DNA of 64,000 nt from Novosphingobium sp. KA1 (GCF_017309955.1 NZ_CP021247.1:1451001-1515000); one strand, 5' to 3'. Shown: positions 21,612 to 37,886, counted from the stretch's first letter. A program made the numbers and translations. Notes: generated by a model not told the origin, from the sequence alone.

Positions 21612-22670
21612 GTGAAGGCCACGCGCAAGGACTTTGCGGGCATGGCGGCGCGCGCCGCGCAGCAGGCCCGGGTCTTCTTCTTCTGTGGCCCCGACGAAGC
21701 CGGGGCAAGCGATGCGGCGGAAAGGATCGTCTCGCTGCTTGCCGATCCCGGCGAGCGTGTCGAGATGGCGGGCGCGGAACTGCGCAAGGATCCGGTCCGG
21801 CTGGGAGATGAGGCGCGCTCGAATTCGCTGTTCGGCGGCACTGCCCGGCATATCTGGGTCCGCGCGCAAGGCGACGAGGCGCACGATGCCGTGCAGATCC
21901 TTATCGAGAACCCGGTCGAATCCTATCCGGTGGTGATTGTCGCCACCGGCGCCACCGACAAGTCCCGCACCGCCAAGTTGCTGGCCGCGCGTAATGACGG
22001 GCTGGCGGTGATGTTCCACGCCCCCGATCTCGGCACGGTCACCGGCGCGGTGCGCACGCTGGCCAACGGGGCCGGACTCAAGATGGGGGGCGAACTGGCC
22101 GAACGGATCGCGCGGGCCTCGGGCCTCGACACCCGGCTGGCGCGCTCGGAAGTCAACAAGCTTGCTCTCTACCTCGATGCCAGCGCCGAAACGCCTCGGC
22201 CGGTCACTTCGGCCGATCTCGACGCCATCGGCGCTTCCACCGAGGACGACGACTTCGCGCCGCTGGTCGACGCCGTGCTGGGGGGCAAACGCAGCGCGAT
22301 CGGGCCCGAACTGAAGCGCTTGCATGACATGAGCATCAATCCGGTCGGCCTGCTGCTGGCATTCGAGCGCCGGGCCGCGCAGCTTGCCGGCCTCAACGCC
22401 CGTCTCGGCCGGGGGGGCGATGTCGGCGCCCTGCTCGAAGCAGAATCTGCCGCGCGGCGCGTGTTCTGGAAAGACAAGCCGGTGTTGACGGTGCAATTGC
22501 GCATATGGCGCGGCCCCCGGCTCGAACGTCTGGTAGCCCGACTTGTTGCATTGCATCAAACACTTCTTGCCAATAGTCAGGATGCAGAACTTCTTCTTGC
22601 GCGCGGATTGCTCGAAATCGCCAGAATCGCGTGTCTCGATGTTGAACATCGGACAAATAGAACGTCTTAG
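21612..22670 (+). CDS. holA: DNA polymerase III subunit delta
   Basis: 352 aa clamp-loader subunit. The N-terminal ARVFFFCGPDEAGASDAAERI is the inactive P-loop-like region, followed by SLFGGTARHIWVRA, the PVVIVATGATDKSRTAKLL strand, and a C-terminal helical collar (LKRLHDMSINPVGLLLAFERRAAQL, LVALHQTLLANSQDAELLLARGLLEIA). GTG start at 21612, 24 bases after lptE; the ribosome binding site is weak. Last gene of the leuS-lptE-holA operon. Confidence 0.9.
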   Translation: MKATRKDFAGMAARAAQQARVFFFCGPDEAGASDAAERIVSLLADPGERVEMAGAELRKDPVRLGDEARSNSLFGGTARHIWVRAQGDEAHDAVQILIENPVESYPVVIVATGATDKSRTAKLLAARNDGLAVMFHAPDLGTVTGAVRTLANGAGLKMGGELAERIARASGLDTRLARSEVNKLALYLDASAETPRPVTSADLDAIGASTEDDDFAPLVDAVLGGKRSAIGPELKRLHDMSINPVGLLLAFERRAAQLAGLNARLGRGGDVGALLEAESAARRVFWKDKPVLTVQLRIWRGPRLERLVARLVALHQTLLANSQDAELLLARGLLEIARIACLDVEHRTNRTS

Positions 22671-22793
22671 CCCTAAGGTCTTTTCCCATTGCCTGTCCTG
22701 GCACTAAGGTAATATACGTATTGCGCTGCAACAGGGCATGGTTCGCAGCGGCTGAGGCAGAACTTTGGCAAAGCGGACAGCGTAGGTTCGGCA

Positions 22794-24212
22794 ATGGGGA
22801 GTGTTGAACGGGTGAACGCGCCTTTTTCAGTGACGCAACAAGCAGGGCAGCGGTCTGAAGCCGATGACCTCCTGGTTGCCCCCTCGCTCGAGCGGCGACG
22901 CCTGCAATGCTATCTGGCGCTGATCGTCGGTGACATGGCGGCGGTGCTGGTCGGATTCGGGCTGGCCGGCCTGCTCTACGATACCGCCGACGGCGCCTCG
23001 CGTTCGCTGGTGTACGCCCAGGTGCTGCTGCCGATCTTCCTGACCCTGGCGCTGTACAACGGTTCCTATTCGACCCTCTCGTTGCGCGAAGGCTGGCGCG
23101 GGGTGCTGCGGGCACAAGTGGCGATGCTTGTTGCGCTGGCGGTGGTCGTCTTTGTGCAGTTCCTGATGAAATCGTCGAGCGAGGCCTCACGCGGCGCCTT
23201 CAGCGGCGGAGCGATCCTGGCGCTGGTCCTGATGGCCTGGTCCCGGCTGCAACTGCGCAGTTTCGTCACCTGGCGCTGCGGATCGAACGTCATCAACGAA
23301 CTGATCATCGATGACGGCGGCCCGCAATTGCGTCTGCCCGGCGCGATCCGGATTTCGGCGGCAGCCATGGGCTTGCGTGCCGACCTTACCGATCCCCATG
23401 CGCTCGACCGGCTCGGGCTGGCGCTGCGCAACATCGACAGGGTCATCATCAGCTGCCCGGCGGATCGCCGGATGGAATGGGCGATGATCCTCAAGGGCGC
23501 CAATGTCGACGGTGAAGTGCTCGATGATGAAGTGGCCCGCCTCGGTGCCCAGGGCGCGCGCGTCACTGCCAACCACGGGTTGCTGCTGGTATCGGCAGGG
23601 CCGCTGGGCCTGCGTGAGCGGGCGATCAAGCGCCTGTTCGACGTCACTTTCGCAGGCATCGCAGTTCTGGCGCTCTCGCCACTGATGATCGCGGTGGCCC
23701 TGGCGGTGAAGCTGCAGGACGGCGGGCCGGTGTTCTTCACCCAGCGCCGCATGGGTCGCGGCAACCGCTTCTTCAACATGTACAAGTTCCGCTCGATGAC
23801 GCAGGCGCTGTGCGATCGGGATGGCAATCAGTCGGCCTCGAAGGACGACCAGCGGATCACTGCTGTCGGCCGTTTCATCCGCCGGACCAGCATCGACGAA
23901 CTGCCGCAGCTGCTCAATGTCCTGTTGGGCGATATGAGCGTGGTCGGCCCGCGCCCCCACGCAACCGGTTCGCTGGCCGGCAACAAGCTGTTCTGGGAAG
24001 TCGACCTTCGTTACTGGCAGCGCCATTCGCTGAAGCCCGGGCTTTCGGGCCTGGCCCAGGTGCGCGGGTATCGCGGCGCCACCGATCGGGAATCCGACCT
24101 GGTCAACCGTCTCCAGTCGGATCTCGAGTATCTCGAGGGCTGGACCATCCTGCGGGATATCCAGATCGTGTTCCTCACGCTGCGCGTGCTTGTGCACGAT
24201 CGCGCATTTTGA
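22794..24212 (+). CDS. polyprenyl-phosphate sugar-1-phosphate transferase (exopolysaccharide initiation)
   Basis: 472 aa. Four N-terminal membrane spans (about residues 40-150), a soluble middle region, one further span ([23 protein letters not shown]) and a C-terminal bacterial sugar transferase domain with [51 protein letters not shown] and [12 protein letters not shown]. These enzymes load hexose-1-phosphate onto undecaprenyl phosphate to start exopolysaccharide repeat units. A GTG at 22812 is an alternative start. The last 38 bases overlap the minus-strand beta-helix gene. Confidence 0.9.
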   Translation: MGSVERVNAPFSVTQQAGQRSEADDLLVAPSLERRRLQCYLALIVGDMAAVLVGFGLAGLLYDTADGASRSLVYAQVLLPIFLTLALYNGSYSTLSLREGWRGVLRAQVAMLVALAVVVFVQFLMKSSSEASRGAFSGGAILALVLMAWSRLQLRSFVTWRCGSNVINELIIDDGGPQLRLPGAIRISAAAMGLRADLTDPHALDRLGLALRNIDRVIISCPADRRMEWAMILKGANVDGEVLDDEVARLGAQGARVTANHGLLLVSAGPLGLRERAIKRLFDVTFAGIAVLALSPLMIAVALAVKLQDGGPVFFTQRRMGRGNRFFNMYKFRSMTQALCDRDGNQSASKDDQRITAVGRFIRRTSIDELPQLLNVLLGDMSVVGPRPHATGSLAGNKLFWEVDLRYWQRHSLKPGLSGLAQVRGYRGATDRESDLVNRLQSDLEYLEGWTILRDIQIVFLTLRVLVHDRAF

Positions 24213-26028
24213 CGGCGGGTACAGTGCGCCCATTGCCGGGGCGCACTGGTTCCAGCCTGTTTGAGAGATCGTATCGACCGGCCTTGCGCCACAGGTTGTT
24301 CACGCTGTCGTAGCGCACCACCATCTTTGCCGGATTGCCGCCGGCTTCGATCGCGGCAATCGTGGTGCTTCCCGACTTGAAGGTGACCGCATAGCTGCCG
24401 CTCGTGTCGAAGCGGGATAGCGAGAACTCGGCGTTGTGCCAGAGGCCGAAGGTGGGCAGCACGATGTCGAGCGCGCCGGTCAGGGCAGCGGTCGTGAAGT
24501 AGTCCTGTTCGCCGCGCGTGCCGCTGAGCGCGATGCTGCCCGACACTTGCGTGAGCTGGTTGCTGCGCTTGCTGCGCCGGATGCCCTGGAGCGCTATGTT
24601 GTTGGCGTTCTGCTGGAAGGCGTAATAACCGCTCGAGGTGGTGAAGTCGAAGTCGCCCACGCTGCCGTTGCCATTGCCATCGTTGTAGTAGATGTAGCCG
24701 GTGTTGGCCGCCTGGTTGTCGATGATCACGGTCGATCGTCCCGCCACCGCGCCGCCGATGCTGTCGGATATGGCGCGATTGTTGACGCCGTTGCCGCCCC
24801 CGGCCATTGCGCCTTGCCGGACGATGCGGGTGCCGAAAGTCATGATGCCGCCCACCGCGACCGTGGAATTGAAGCCGTGTCCCTGCGTGTCGATCGTTTC
24901 GCAGCCATCATGGTGCCAGGCCCCGCCGCTGGGTACCGAAACGTGGAAGCCCTTGTCGCCGCTTGTCTTGACCCGGACGTTGCGGCTGGTGAGCACGGAT
25001 GGCTGCGTGTTGGACGAGACGAAGCCGGACGCGGCGCAATTCTCGATGTGGATGTTGAGGAAGTCGGCGTCGCCGCAATTGGCGATCTCGATCCCGTATC
25101 GATTGCCGCTGTAGGTGCCGGACACGAGCCGCTGTCCGGCATCCTTGATGATGCCGTTCGAGATCTTCACATTGCCCGGCTGACGCAGGCCGTTCGCGGT
25201 GTCCTGGTAGACGATTACGCCGGTCCCGCGCGTCGATTCCACCGTGAAACCATCGATGATCACGCGCTCCGGGCCAACCACGCTGATGCCGCGGGTATCG
25301 CTGTTCTTCACAATGATGTTGCGCGCGACGATGTCGTAGGACTGCGCCAGCGACGTGTAGGAAAGAAACGCCAGGCCGTCGTCACCGGTGTTTTCCGAAA
25401 GGAAATTGGTCAGCGCGATCTTGCTCGAATTGAAGAAGTCCAGCCCGTCCGCCAGCGTGTTGCGGATGCGGATGTTTGTTCCCTGGAAGCCGGAGCAAAG
25501 GCGGAACAACGCTCCTGCACCGGCCGAGCGCACGATCTCGAGATCGTCGATCACGACGTCGCTGGCCTCGTCGATGCAGAGCATCGGTGCGTTGAGTTCG
25601 CGGCTGAGCGGTGCATCGCGGGTGGTGAGCCGCAGTCCGGACAGCTTGGGCGATCCGCCATAGAAGTGAAGGCCGCGCTGGCTCTTGTCGGTGAACGTGA
25701 ACGTCACGCCCGGCGAGCAGATCAGCCTGCCGCGAAAGTAGTTGATCTGGCGGACGGTGCTGTTGTCGATGAGGTAGTTGCCGGGCGGGACGATGATGGT
25801 GTCCGAGCGGTTCGACAGCGAGAGCAGGGCGGTATGGTCGGATGTGGTGCCGTCCCCCCGGGCGCCGAACGCCTTGAGCGTCAGGGCTCCCTTGAAGTCG
25901 GCGAGGCAGGCGGTGACCGTGCGGCCATCCTCGGTGCCGATCAGTGCGGCACCCTGACCGGCTTGAGTCGAGGCAAGGTCACGGCGCTGCGCCGCAGCCA
26001 TGCCGCGGGCAAGGAAATCTTGGGACAT
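24175..26028 (-). CDS. right-handed beta-helix protein, tailspike or polysaccharide-depolymerase-like
   Basis: 617 aa without signal peptide. Near residue 52 a pectate-lyase-3/tailspike entry motif appears: KAFGARGDGTTSDHTALL, then IIVPPGNYLID. A long series of beta-helix coils follows (VVIDDLEIVRS, NIRIRNTLADGLDFF, VIIDGFTVES, NVKISNGIIKDAG, RNVRVKTS), then a beta-rich C-terminus. GGAG lies six bases before the ATG. The small tail-type gene is 45 bases upstream. The pair looks phage-derived; it may cleave or bind surface polysaccharide. The overlap with the convergent sugar-transferase gene is unusual but both frames are sound. Confidence 0.75.
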   Translation of the reverse strand: MSQDFLARGMAAAQRRDLASTQAGQGAALIGTEDGRTVTACLADFKGALTLKAFGARGDGTTSDHTALLSLSNRSDTIIVPPGNYLIDNSTVRQINYFRGRLICSPGVTFTFTDKSQRGLHFYGGSPKLSGLRLTTRDAPLSRELNAPMLCIDEASDVVIDDLEIVRSAGAGALFRLCSGFQGTNIRIRNTLADGLDFFNSSKIALTNFLSENTGDDGLAFLSYTSLAQSYDIVARNIIVKNSDTRGISVVGPERVIIDGFTVESTRGTGVIVYQDTANGLRQPGNVKISNGIIKDAGQRLVSGTYSGNRYGIEIANCGDADFLNIHIENCAASGFVSSNTQPSVLTSRNVRVKTSGDKGFHVSVPSGGAWHHDGCETIDTQGHGFNSTVAVGGIMTFGTRIVRQGAMAGGGNGVNNRAISDSIGGAVAGRSTVIIDNQAANTGYIYYNDGNGNGSVGDFDFTTSSGYYAFQQNANNIALQGIRRSKRSNQLTQVSGSIALSGTRGEQDYFTTAALTGALDIVLPTFGLWHNAEFSLSRFDTSGSYAVTFKSGSTTIAAIEAGGNPAKMVVRYDSVNNLWRKAGRYDLSNRLEPVRPGNGRTVPAVKMRDRAQARAA

Positions 26029-26073
26029 GCGTGTCTCCGGATCTGGAAGATGGGGAGGGAGGCGAGCCTCTGC

Positions 26074-26505
26074 TTACTGCGAGAGGCGGTAGCTCACTGT
26101 GCCGCTGGTCAGCGTGACGGCGAGGAACAAGGTCGCCCCGTCTTCGTGCTCTTCCCAGAGCGGCTCGCAGGCGTTGGCGCTGAAGGTGGCCCAGGCCTGA
26201 CCGCCGAGAGTGAGCGGCAGCAGGGTCTGCCCCCCGTCGAGCGAACGCCGCAGAGAGACCGTGCCTTGCCAGGTGCCGCCCAGAGTGATGAAGACCGGAC
26301 GCTGCGCTATGGGTGTGAACGGGCCGAACGTGCCGGAGGCCGCGGTACTACCGGTCAGCGGGGCGGAGGCGGCGGCACGAATGGGCGACACGGGAAGCGG
26401 GCGCCCGCTGTCGACGATGGAGAGATTGCCGCTGGCGGCATCGGCAAAGCCGATCGCGAAGGCAGTGGCGTATCCGCTGGGCACGGTAATGGGATTGCTG
26501 GACAT
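26074..26505 (-). CDS. small phage-tail-like protein
   Basis: 143 aa, beta-rich and Ala/Thr/Ser-rich, with VFITLGGTWQGTVSLRRSLDGGQTLLPL and a C-terminal ATLFLAVTLTSGTVSYRLSQ. This composition resembles short structural proteins encoded next to tail fibres and spikes. An AAAGGAG site five bases before the ATG at 26505 is one of the best in the window. It is followed by the beta-helix gene. No homologue is recognised by name. Confidence 0.6.
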   Translation of the reverse strand: MSSNPITVPSGYATAFAIGFADAASGNLSIVDSGRPLPVSPIRAAASAPLTGSTAASGTFGPFTPIAQRPVFITLGGTWQGTVSLRRSLDGGQTLLPLTLGGQAWATFSANACEPLWEEHEDGATLFLAVTLTSGTVSYRLSQ

Positions 26506-26614
26506 CGGGACTCCTTTCCAAGGGAAGAGAAGAAGGCCCGAATCCAGATACGCAGATCGATGCGTGTAGGAAAATTCTTTCGCGATGCCGGACTTTTGTC
26601 CGGCAACGATGAAC

Positions 26615-27124
26615 TTACTTTTTCTTGGGAACGTTGAACGTGCCGGTGACGCGGCCGCCGGAAGCGGAAGAGACACCGCTCTTGAGATCGATCACGAAGC
26701 GCCCCCCGCGCAGCGTATCGCCGCCGGCGCGCTTGAGCGTGGCATTGCCGACCATGGTGATGATGCGCTGGTTGAAATCGTAGATCGCGTTATCGCCGGT
26801 GGCGGTCTCGTCATTGCGCGTCACCACGACGCTGCCGCTGGCAGTCATGCGATTGACCTTGAGCTGCTTGGCATCGGCAAGGTCGATCACCGTGCGGGCG
26901 GCGCGGATGCGCAAGTCGGTCTGCTTGATGTCGACGTTGCCGGTCAGGATCACGCGGTTCTGCTTGTCCTGCATCTCGATCCGATCGGCACCGAAATCGA
27001 CGGGGGCATTGGTGTCGTGACCGGAGAAGACCTGGGCGCCGAGCTGCTGCGAGGCGGCAAGAGCGGCCAGGCCGAAGACCGGCACGGCGATCGCGGTACG
27101 GAAAAGGCCGGAGCGGAAGTTCAT
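26615..27124 (-). CDS. lptA: LPS transport periplasmic protein LptA
   Basis: 169 aa with a signal peptide (FRTAIAVPVFGLAALAA then SQQLGAQ) and the OstA/LptA beta-jellyroll: VDFGADRIEMQDKQNRVILTG, VDIKQTDLRIRAARTVIDL, TGDNAIYDFNQRIITMVGN, GGRFVIDLKSG. It bridges LptC and LptD in the periplasm. Its start overlaps the lptC stop by four bases. lptB, the usual next gene, is not downstream; a tail-like cassette is. Confidence 0.93.
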   Translation of the reverse strand: MNFRSGLFRTAIAVPVFGLAALAASQQLGAQVFSGHDTNAPVDFGADRIEMQDKQNRVILTGNVDIKQTDLRIRAARTVIDLADAKQLKVNRMTASGSVVVTRNDETATGDNAIYDFNQRIITMVGNATLKRAGGDTLRGGRFVIDLKSGVSSASGGRVTGTFNVPKKK

Positions 27125-27768
27125 TGCGGGATCCTGAGCTTGCCGGGCGTCATGCGCATCCGGGCATTGCCTTCGAGCGTAACGACGCGGTTGTCGAGGT
27201 CGGCGTGCATGGTCTGGGCGGTGAAGGTGCCGTTGGGAACGGCTCCCGAAACGCCGCCGGTTGCCACCGCGGTCTTTTGCTTGATGTCGATGTTCACCTG
27301 GCTGGTGGTCATGTTGTAGCCACCGGCGCCCTGGAAATTGACCGGGCCGTCGACCTTCATGGTATCGGCATCGAAGTTGTAGGCCCCGCGCGGTGCGGCG
27401 ATGTTGGCGGGACCATCCTTCATGTTCATCTTGGCGACGAGGTCGAGCATTTCGACCACGGGGACGTCTGGCGCGTGCTGCACCGCGGTTCCGGCCGTGA
27501 CCAGGAAGTCTCGTCCGGCCTTGTCCTGCCCGCGATAGGCGGCGTTGGACACGGCCACGCGCTCGCCGGTCACCGCCACCTTGTTGCGATCGAGCAGGAA
27601 GCTGATCTCGCCGCGCGGCGAGAGTGGCACCAGGATCATCACGGCGGCGATCAGACCAATGCCGGTGGGCAGCGCCTTGGCCAGGAAGCCCACCAGGCGA
27701 TCATGCGAGCCACCGGGAGCGGCAAAGTGCCGCCGGCGGTTGCGGATCTGGATGGCGTCTTCGGACAT
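27121..27768 (-). CDS. lptC: LPS export protein LptC
   Basis: 215 aa with one N-terminal membrane anchor (TGIGLIAAVMILVPL, about residues 35-49) and a periplasmic OstA-like domain (ERVAVSNAAYRGQDKAGRDF, NIAAPRGAYNFDADTMKVDG, NVDIKQKTAVATGG-type strands). It starts 18 bases after the RNase D stop and overlaps lptA, so rnd-lptC-lptA form one operon. Confidence 0.92.
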   Translation of the reverse strand: MSEDAIQIRNRRRHFAAPGGSHDRLVGFLAKALPTGIGLIAAVMILVPLSPRGEISFLLDRNKVAVTGERVAVSNAAYRGQDKAGRDFLVTAGTAVQHAPDVPVVEMLDLVAKMNMKDGPANIAAPRGAYNFDADTMKVDGPVNFQGAGGYNMTTSQVNIDIKQKTAVATGGVSGAVPNGTFTAQTMHADLDNRVVTLEGNARMRMTPGKLRIPQ

Positions 27769-27786
27769 GCGCGCGTGCTCTCCGGC

Positions 27787-28410
27787 TCAGGCGGCTTCGT
27801 GGCTGAAGATGTCGTGGTCGGGCCAGCCGGCGAGGTCGAGCTTCGCGCGGGCGGGCAGGAAGTCGAAGCAGGCCTGCGCGATCTCGGTGCGATGCTCGCG
27901 CGCGAGACGCACGACGAGAATTTCATGCATGGCGTGCAGGTAGCGCACGTCCGAGGCGGCATAGTCCTTCTGCGCGTCGGTCAGCTCTGCCGCGCCCCAG
28001 TCGCTCGACTGCTGCTGCTTGGAGACTTCCTTGCCCAGCAGCTCGCGCACCAGATCCTTGAGACCGTGACGGTCCGTGTAGGTGCGGGTCAGCTTGCTGG
28101 CGATCTTCGTGCAGAACACCGGAGCGGCGACGACGCCGAGGTAGTGTTCGATCGCGGCAAGGTCGAAACGGGCGAAGTGGTAGAGCTTCAGGCGGGCCGG
28201 ATCGGCCAGCACGGCCTTGAGATTCGGCGCGTCATAGGCGCTGTCCGGGGCGAAGCGGACGAGATGTTCGTCACCCTTGCCATCGGAAATCTGGACCACG
28301 CAAAGCCGGTCGCGGGGGGTGATCAGTCCCATCGTTTCGGTGTCGACGGCGACGGGCCCGGGCGCGAGCACGCCTTCGGGGAGATCTTCTTCGTGGAGAT
28401 AGACAGCCAT
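27787..28410 (-). CDS. rnd: RNase D-type 3'-5' exonuclease, short form
   Basis: 207 aa. A single DEDDy exonuclease domain with VAVDTETMGLI (Exo I), LYHFARFDLAAIEHYLG (Exo II) and DYAASDVRYLHAMHEIL (Exo III, Y). The HRDC domains of full RNase D (about 370 aa) are absent, so this is a domain-only version, common in alphaproteobacteria beside lptC. It likely trims RNA 3' ends. The ATG at 28410 immediately precedes the conserved fold; upstream codons are antisense to ung. Confidence 0.9.
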   Translation of the reverse strand: MAVYLHEEDLPEGVLAPGPVAVDTETMGLITPRDRLCVVQISDGKGDEHLVRFAPDSAYDAPNLKAVLADPARLKLYHFARFDLAAIEHYLGVVAAPVFCTKIASKLTRTYTDRHGLKDLVRELLGKEVSKQQQSSDWGAAELTDAQKDYAASDVRYLHAMHEILVVRLAREHRTEIAQACFDFLPARAKLDLAGWPDHDIFSHEAA

Positions 28411-28504
28411 AGTCCGGAAATGCTTAGGGACTGGGCTGGCTTTTCGCAATGGGCGGATGCCCTTGTGGACGGTCAGATGCGGACAAATCGGGAGTAGCGC
28501 AGCG

Positions 28505-29224
28505 ATGGAAGCAGCCGAGGCCATGCAAGGGGTGCCTCCTGCCTGGGCAGAGGCGCTGGCCCCGGTGCTGGCGAGCCCCGAGTCGCGCCGGCTGGCAGGC
28601 TGGCTCGAGGCCGAGGCGCGGGCCGGCAAGACCATCTATCCCCCCGCCGGGCAGTGGCTGCGGGCACTGGAACTCACGGCGCTGGACGAGGTGCGGGTCG
28701 TGATCCTGGGGCAGGATCCCTATCATGGCCCCGGGCAGGCGCATGGCCTGGCGTTCTCGGTGATGGAGGGGGTTAAAGTGCCCCCTTCGCTGGTCAACAT
28801 CTACAAGGAACTGGCGAGCGATTGCGGCGTGATCGCGCCGGGGCACGGCAGTCTGGAGCATTGGGCACGCCAGGGCGTGCTGCTGCTCAACAATGCGCTC
28901 ACCGTCGAGGCCGGGCAGCCCGGTTCACACCAGAAACGCGGCTGGGAGGCAATCACCGATGCGGCGGTCGCGGCAGTCGCCGCCCAGGCGGAGCCTTGCG
29001 TGTTCCTGCTCTGGGGCAGCCATGCCCGGAAAAAGGCGATGCGCGTGGCGGGACTGGGCTCGAGCCATCACCTTGTCCTGACCGCGCCGCACCCGAGCCC
29101 GCTTTCGGCTTATGCGGGCTTTTTCGGATGCGGCCATTTCAGCCAGGCCAATGCCTTTCTCGAAGCCCACGGACGGGGCCGGATCGACTGGCAAGTGCCG
29201 GTAAACGCCGCCCGTTCAGGCTGA
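28505..29224 (+). CDS. ung: uracil-DNA glycosylase, family 1
   Basis: 239 aa. The water-activating motif GQDPYHGPGQAHGLAFSV, LLLNNALTVEAGQPGSH and the minor-groove loop HPSPLSA define family-1 UDG, which excises uracil from DNA. GGGAG lies ten bases before the ATG at 28505. The end overlaps the convergent monooxygenase gene by nine bases. Confidence 0.96.
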   Translation: MEAAEAMQGVPPAWAEALAPVLASPESRRLAGWLEAEARAGKTIYPPAGQWLRALELTALDEVRVVILGQDPYHGPGQAHGLAFSVMEGVKVPPSLVNIYKELASDCGVIAPGHGSLEHWARQGVLLLNNALTVEAGQPGSHQKRGWEAITDAAVAAVAAQAEPCVFLLWGSHARKKAMRVAGLGSSHHLVLTAPHPSPLSAYAGFFGCGHFSQANAFLEAHGRGRIDWQVPVNAARSG

Positions 29225-29524
29225 ACTGCCGGCCACCGGCGCATCCATCTCGAAGTGATGCATGGTCCCGCCGATGGCGAGATCGCCGAACAGGCTGCGG
29301 AAGCGGGCAAAGGCATCCAGCTTGCGAGCTGCTTCGTGCGCCTCGAGCGAGGTCCACACGACGTTGAAGGCGAAGCGCGACGCATGTTCGACGCCCTGGC
29401 CGAACTGCACCGAGATCACGCCGTCGCAACTGGCCAGCAGGCCGACCCCTTCCCCGCGCATGGCCTGGGCAAACGCCGGTTCCGATCCTGGGCGGACGTC
29501 GATTTCCGCAATTTCGAGAAGCAT
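29216..29524 (-). CDS. ABM-domain (antibiotic biosynthesis monooxygenase-like) protein
   Basis: 102 aa, a ferredoxin-like dimeric alpha/beta barrel: LLEIAEIDVRPGSEPAFAQAM, GVISVQFGQGVEHASRFAFNVVW, HEAARKLDAFARFRSLF, then HHFEM. The family includes quinol monooxygenases and heme-degrading proteins; many members have unknown substrates. Not in an operon. Confidence 0.8.
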   Translation of the reverse strand: MLLEIAEIDVRPGSEPAFAQAMRGEGVGLLASCDGVISVQFGQGVEHASRFAFNVVWTSLEAHEAARKLDAFARFRSLFGDLAIGGTMHHFEMDAPVAGSSA

Positions 29525-29606
29525 GGCCTCGTCTCCGTAACTGCCGGAGAATCGGTCTGCATGGCGGGTGGGTCAAGCCTGCGTGGCAGGAAACGCCGGG
29601 ACGGAT

Positions 29607-31379
29607 TCAGGCCGCCGGTTGCAGCCTGCGGATTTCGGTGCGCGAGTCGGGCGCGGGCAGTGATCCGGCATGGCCAATGCCGCGCTGGGTGCGGAACTGC
29701 GCCATCAGCGCGGTCAGCGTATGCGCTTCGCTTTCCAGCTCGCGGGTTGCGGCGGTCGTCTGCTCGACCATCGCGGCATTGCGCTGGGTGACCCGGTCGA
29801 GTTCGCTGATGGCGGTGCTGACCTGGTCGAGTTCGGTCGACTGATCCATGGCCGATTGGGCCATGGCGGCAATCATGTCGTTCAATTCGGCGATGCGGGC
29901 CGCGATCTCGCCCAGCCGCGAGCCGCTTTCGGAGACGAGGGCGACACCTGCGCCGACTTGTTCGGCGCTTCTGGCGATGAGCAGCTTGATGTTCTGGGCG
30001 GCATCCGCCGAACGCTGCGCCAGCGCGCGGACTTCGGCGGCGACAACGGCGAAGCCCTTGCCGGCATCGCCCGCACGTGCCGCTTCGACCCCGGCATTGA
30101 GGGCAAGCAGATTCGTCTGAAAGGCTATCGAGTCGATCACGTCGACGATGGTGCCGATCTCCTGCGCGGACGATTCGATCGCGGCCATGGCGGTCACCGC
30201 CTGCTGGACAACCCCTGCGCTCTCGCCGGTCTGGGCATGAGCCTGGGTGACTGCGCTTCGTGCCCGCGTCGCCGTGGCCGCGCTCTCGCGCACGCGGTTG
30301 CTGACGAGTTGCATCGAAGCGGCGGTTTCCTCGAGATTGGCGGCCTGCTGCTGGTTGCGCGCGGAAAGGTCGTCGGTGGCCATGCGGATTTCGACGATGG
30401 TGCGCGACAGATTGCCCGATCCCGTCCCGACGGTCGCCATGGCGTCGGCCAGCGCTGCGACGGCGGCGTTGAAGTTCTGGCGCACCTGCTCGTAATCGGC
30501 AGGGAAGCTGTCGTGAATCTGCGCCTCCAGGTCCTTGTCGGCCAGTTTGCGCAGGCCGCTGGACAATGTCTCGACAAGATCGTGCTGCGCGGATTCTGCG
30601 TCGCGGTTATCGATGGCGGCGCGGCGGAACACGTCCATTGCCCGCGCCATCGCGCCGAGTTCGTCGGTTCGATCGAGGCCAGGAATCGCGGTTTCCAGCC
30701 TTCCCGCGGCCAGCTCGCCGAAGGCCAGCCTCGCATCTTCGAGCGGCCGGACGACACGGGATTGCGCCTGCGCGGCGGTCCAGCCGATCGCCGCGGCTAC
30801 ACTGAGCGCGATCAGCGTGCTGAGGGCAAGCGAAGCGGTTGTCAGCAGCATGTCACGCTGCAGTTCGCGGGCCGAATAGGCACGCGACATGTCGACCAGC
30901 CTGACCACCTCCTCGTGCTGGCGGTGGTAGAGCGGGGTCAGGATGGTTCGGTGCACGCGCTCCATGGCTTGCTTGTCGCGCGCGCGCACCGCCGGTACGA
31001 ACTCGCGGTCGATCGCCTCCCAGAACGCGGCGGCGGTGGCGATTACCCGGGTCATTTGCGGTTCGACGTCCGGCGGCAGCGGTGCATCGCGCCAATAGGC
31101 CTGTCTGTCGCGGAACTCGGCCTGGAGCCGGGCCAGCTCTTCCAGCCGGCCCGGGGCCTGGGCGGGATCGTTCACGGCCAGGGTGGCGTCGAGATAGGGT
31201 TCCACCACGTAGGCGGGCGGCGGCAGGATATCGGCGAGCATCTCGTCCTGAAGCGCGTGTTTCGCCTGGATCGGACCGCCGAAGCGGATCTTGTAGGTGC
31301 TGAAGCCGGCGATGACGATGGCGAGCGCCACCAGCCCTACAAGCAGCCGGCCAATCCGTTTGGACTGGTCCCTTATCAT
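29607..31379 (-). CDS. methyl-accepting chemotaxis protein
   Basis: 590 aa. TM1 at about residues 11-27, a helical periplasmic sensor domain to about 177, TM2 at 178-200, HAMP-like region, then a long cytoplasmic coiled coil with the signalling tip [20 protein letters not shown] and [16 protein letters not shown]. The ligand is not predictable. It sits downstream of gltD but is separated by two hairpins, so it has its own promoter. The frame is open upstream of 31379 but those codons carry no recognisable domain. Confidence 0.9.
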   Translation of the reverse strand: MIRDQSKRIGRLLVGLVALAIVIAGFSTYKIRFGGPIQAKHALQDEMLADILPPPAYVVEPYLDATLAVNDPAQAPGRLEELARLQAEFRDRQAYWRDAPLPPDVEPQMTRVIATAAAFWEAIDREFVPAVRARDKQAMERVHRTILTPLYHRQHEEVVRLVDMSRAYSARELQRDMLLTTASLALSTLIALSVAAAIGWTAAQAQSRVVRPLEDARLAFGELAAGRLETAIPGLDRTDELGAMARAMDVFRRAAIDNRDAESAQHDLVETLSSGLRKLADKDLEAQIHDSFPADYEQVRQNFNAAVAALADAMATVGTGSGNLSRTIVEIRMATDDLSARNQQQAANLEETAASMQLVSNRVRESAATATRARSAVTQAHAQTGESAGVVQQAVTAMAAIESSAQEIGTIVDVIDSIAFQTNLLALNAGVEAARAGDAGKGFAVVAAEVRALAQRSADAAQNIKLLIARSAEQVGAGVALVSESGSRLGEIAARIAELNDMIAAMAQSAMDQSTELDQVSTAISELDRVTQRNAAMVEQTTAATRELESEAHTLTALMAQFRTQRGIGHAGSLPAPDSRTEIRRLQPAA

Positions 31380-31494
31380 TTCTGTGTCCGCCCTCGACAG
31401 CCTCGGCAACGGCAGCGAGGCTAAGCGCTCCCGATGAATCGGCCGCTTTCGAGGGGCTAGGGGAATGGCAGTAAGGCCATGGTCGCTCCGGACA

Positions 31495-31553
31495 CAAAAA
31501 GGGGCGCTCCCGTGGGGGCGCCCCTCTTGCAGCACCGGTCGAGCGACCGGTGC
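31495..31553 (-). terminator. tandem terminator hairpins after gltD
   Basis: Two hairpins follow the gltD stop on the minus strand. The first is a perfect 10-bp stem (31532-31541 with 31544-31553, two-base loop). The second is a 12-bp stem (31500-31511 with 31514-31525, one wobble) followed by TTTTTGTG, a good Rho-independent terminator for gltBD. Confidence 0.85.
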
Positions 31554-31567
31554 CATGTCTGTGCCGA

Positions 31568-33001
<1,434 letters not shown>

Positions 33002-33017
33002 TTCTATTACCTTCGAA

Positions 33018-37655
<4,638 letters not shown>

Positions 37656-37886
37656 CGATAAAACCCATCCTGTCGTTGTCCGGGGTTCACACCGAGCGCC
37701 TCGCTTCGACACGCGCGAATCGCGCGCGGCCAAAATTCGCCGTGGTGTCCCCTAAGGGCCCCCATGACGATTACGGACCGCATTTGCAACTGCGAACGAA
37801 CGTCCTCGCGCAGATTTAGTGCGTTGACACGGTAAAAAAGGGAATTTTGTTGTGCGGCTGGATAAGCGCTCGCGCTGAAAACGTTT

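Noticed and set aside
24436..26637. A 733-codon plus-strand frame opposite the beta-helix and tail-like genes.
   Set aside because: Its translation is Val/Ala/Arg/Asp-rich without motifs; the minus strand has tailspike-type motifs and strong ribosome binding sites.
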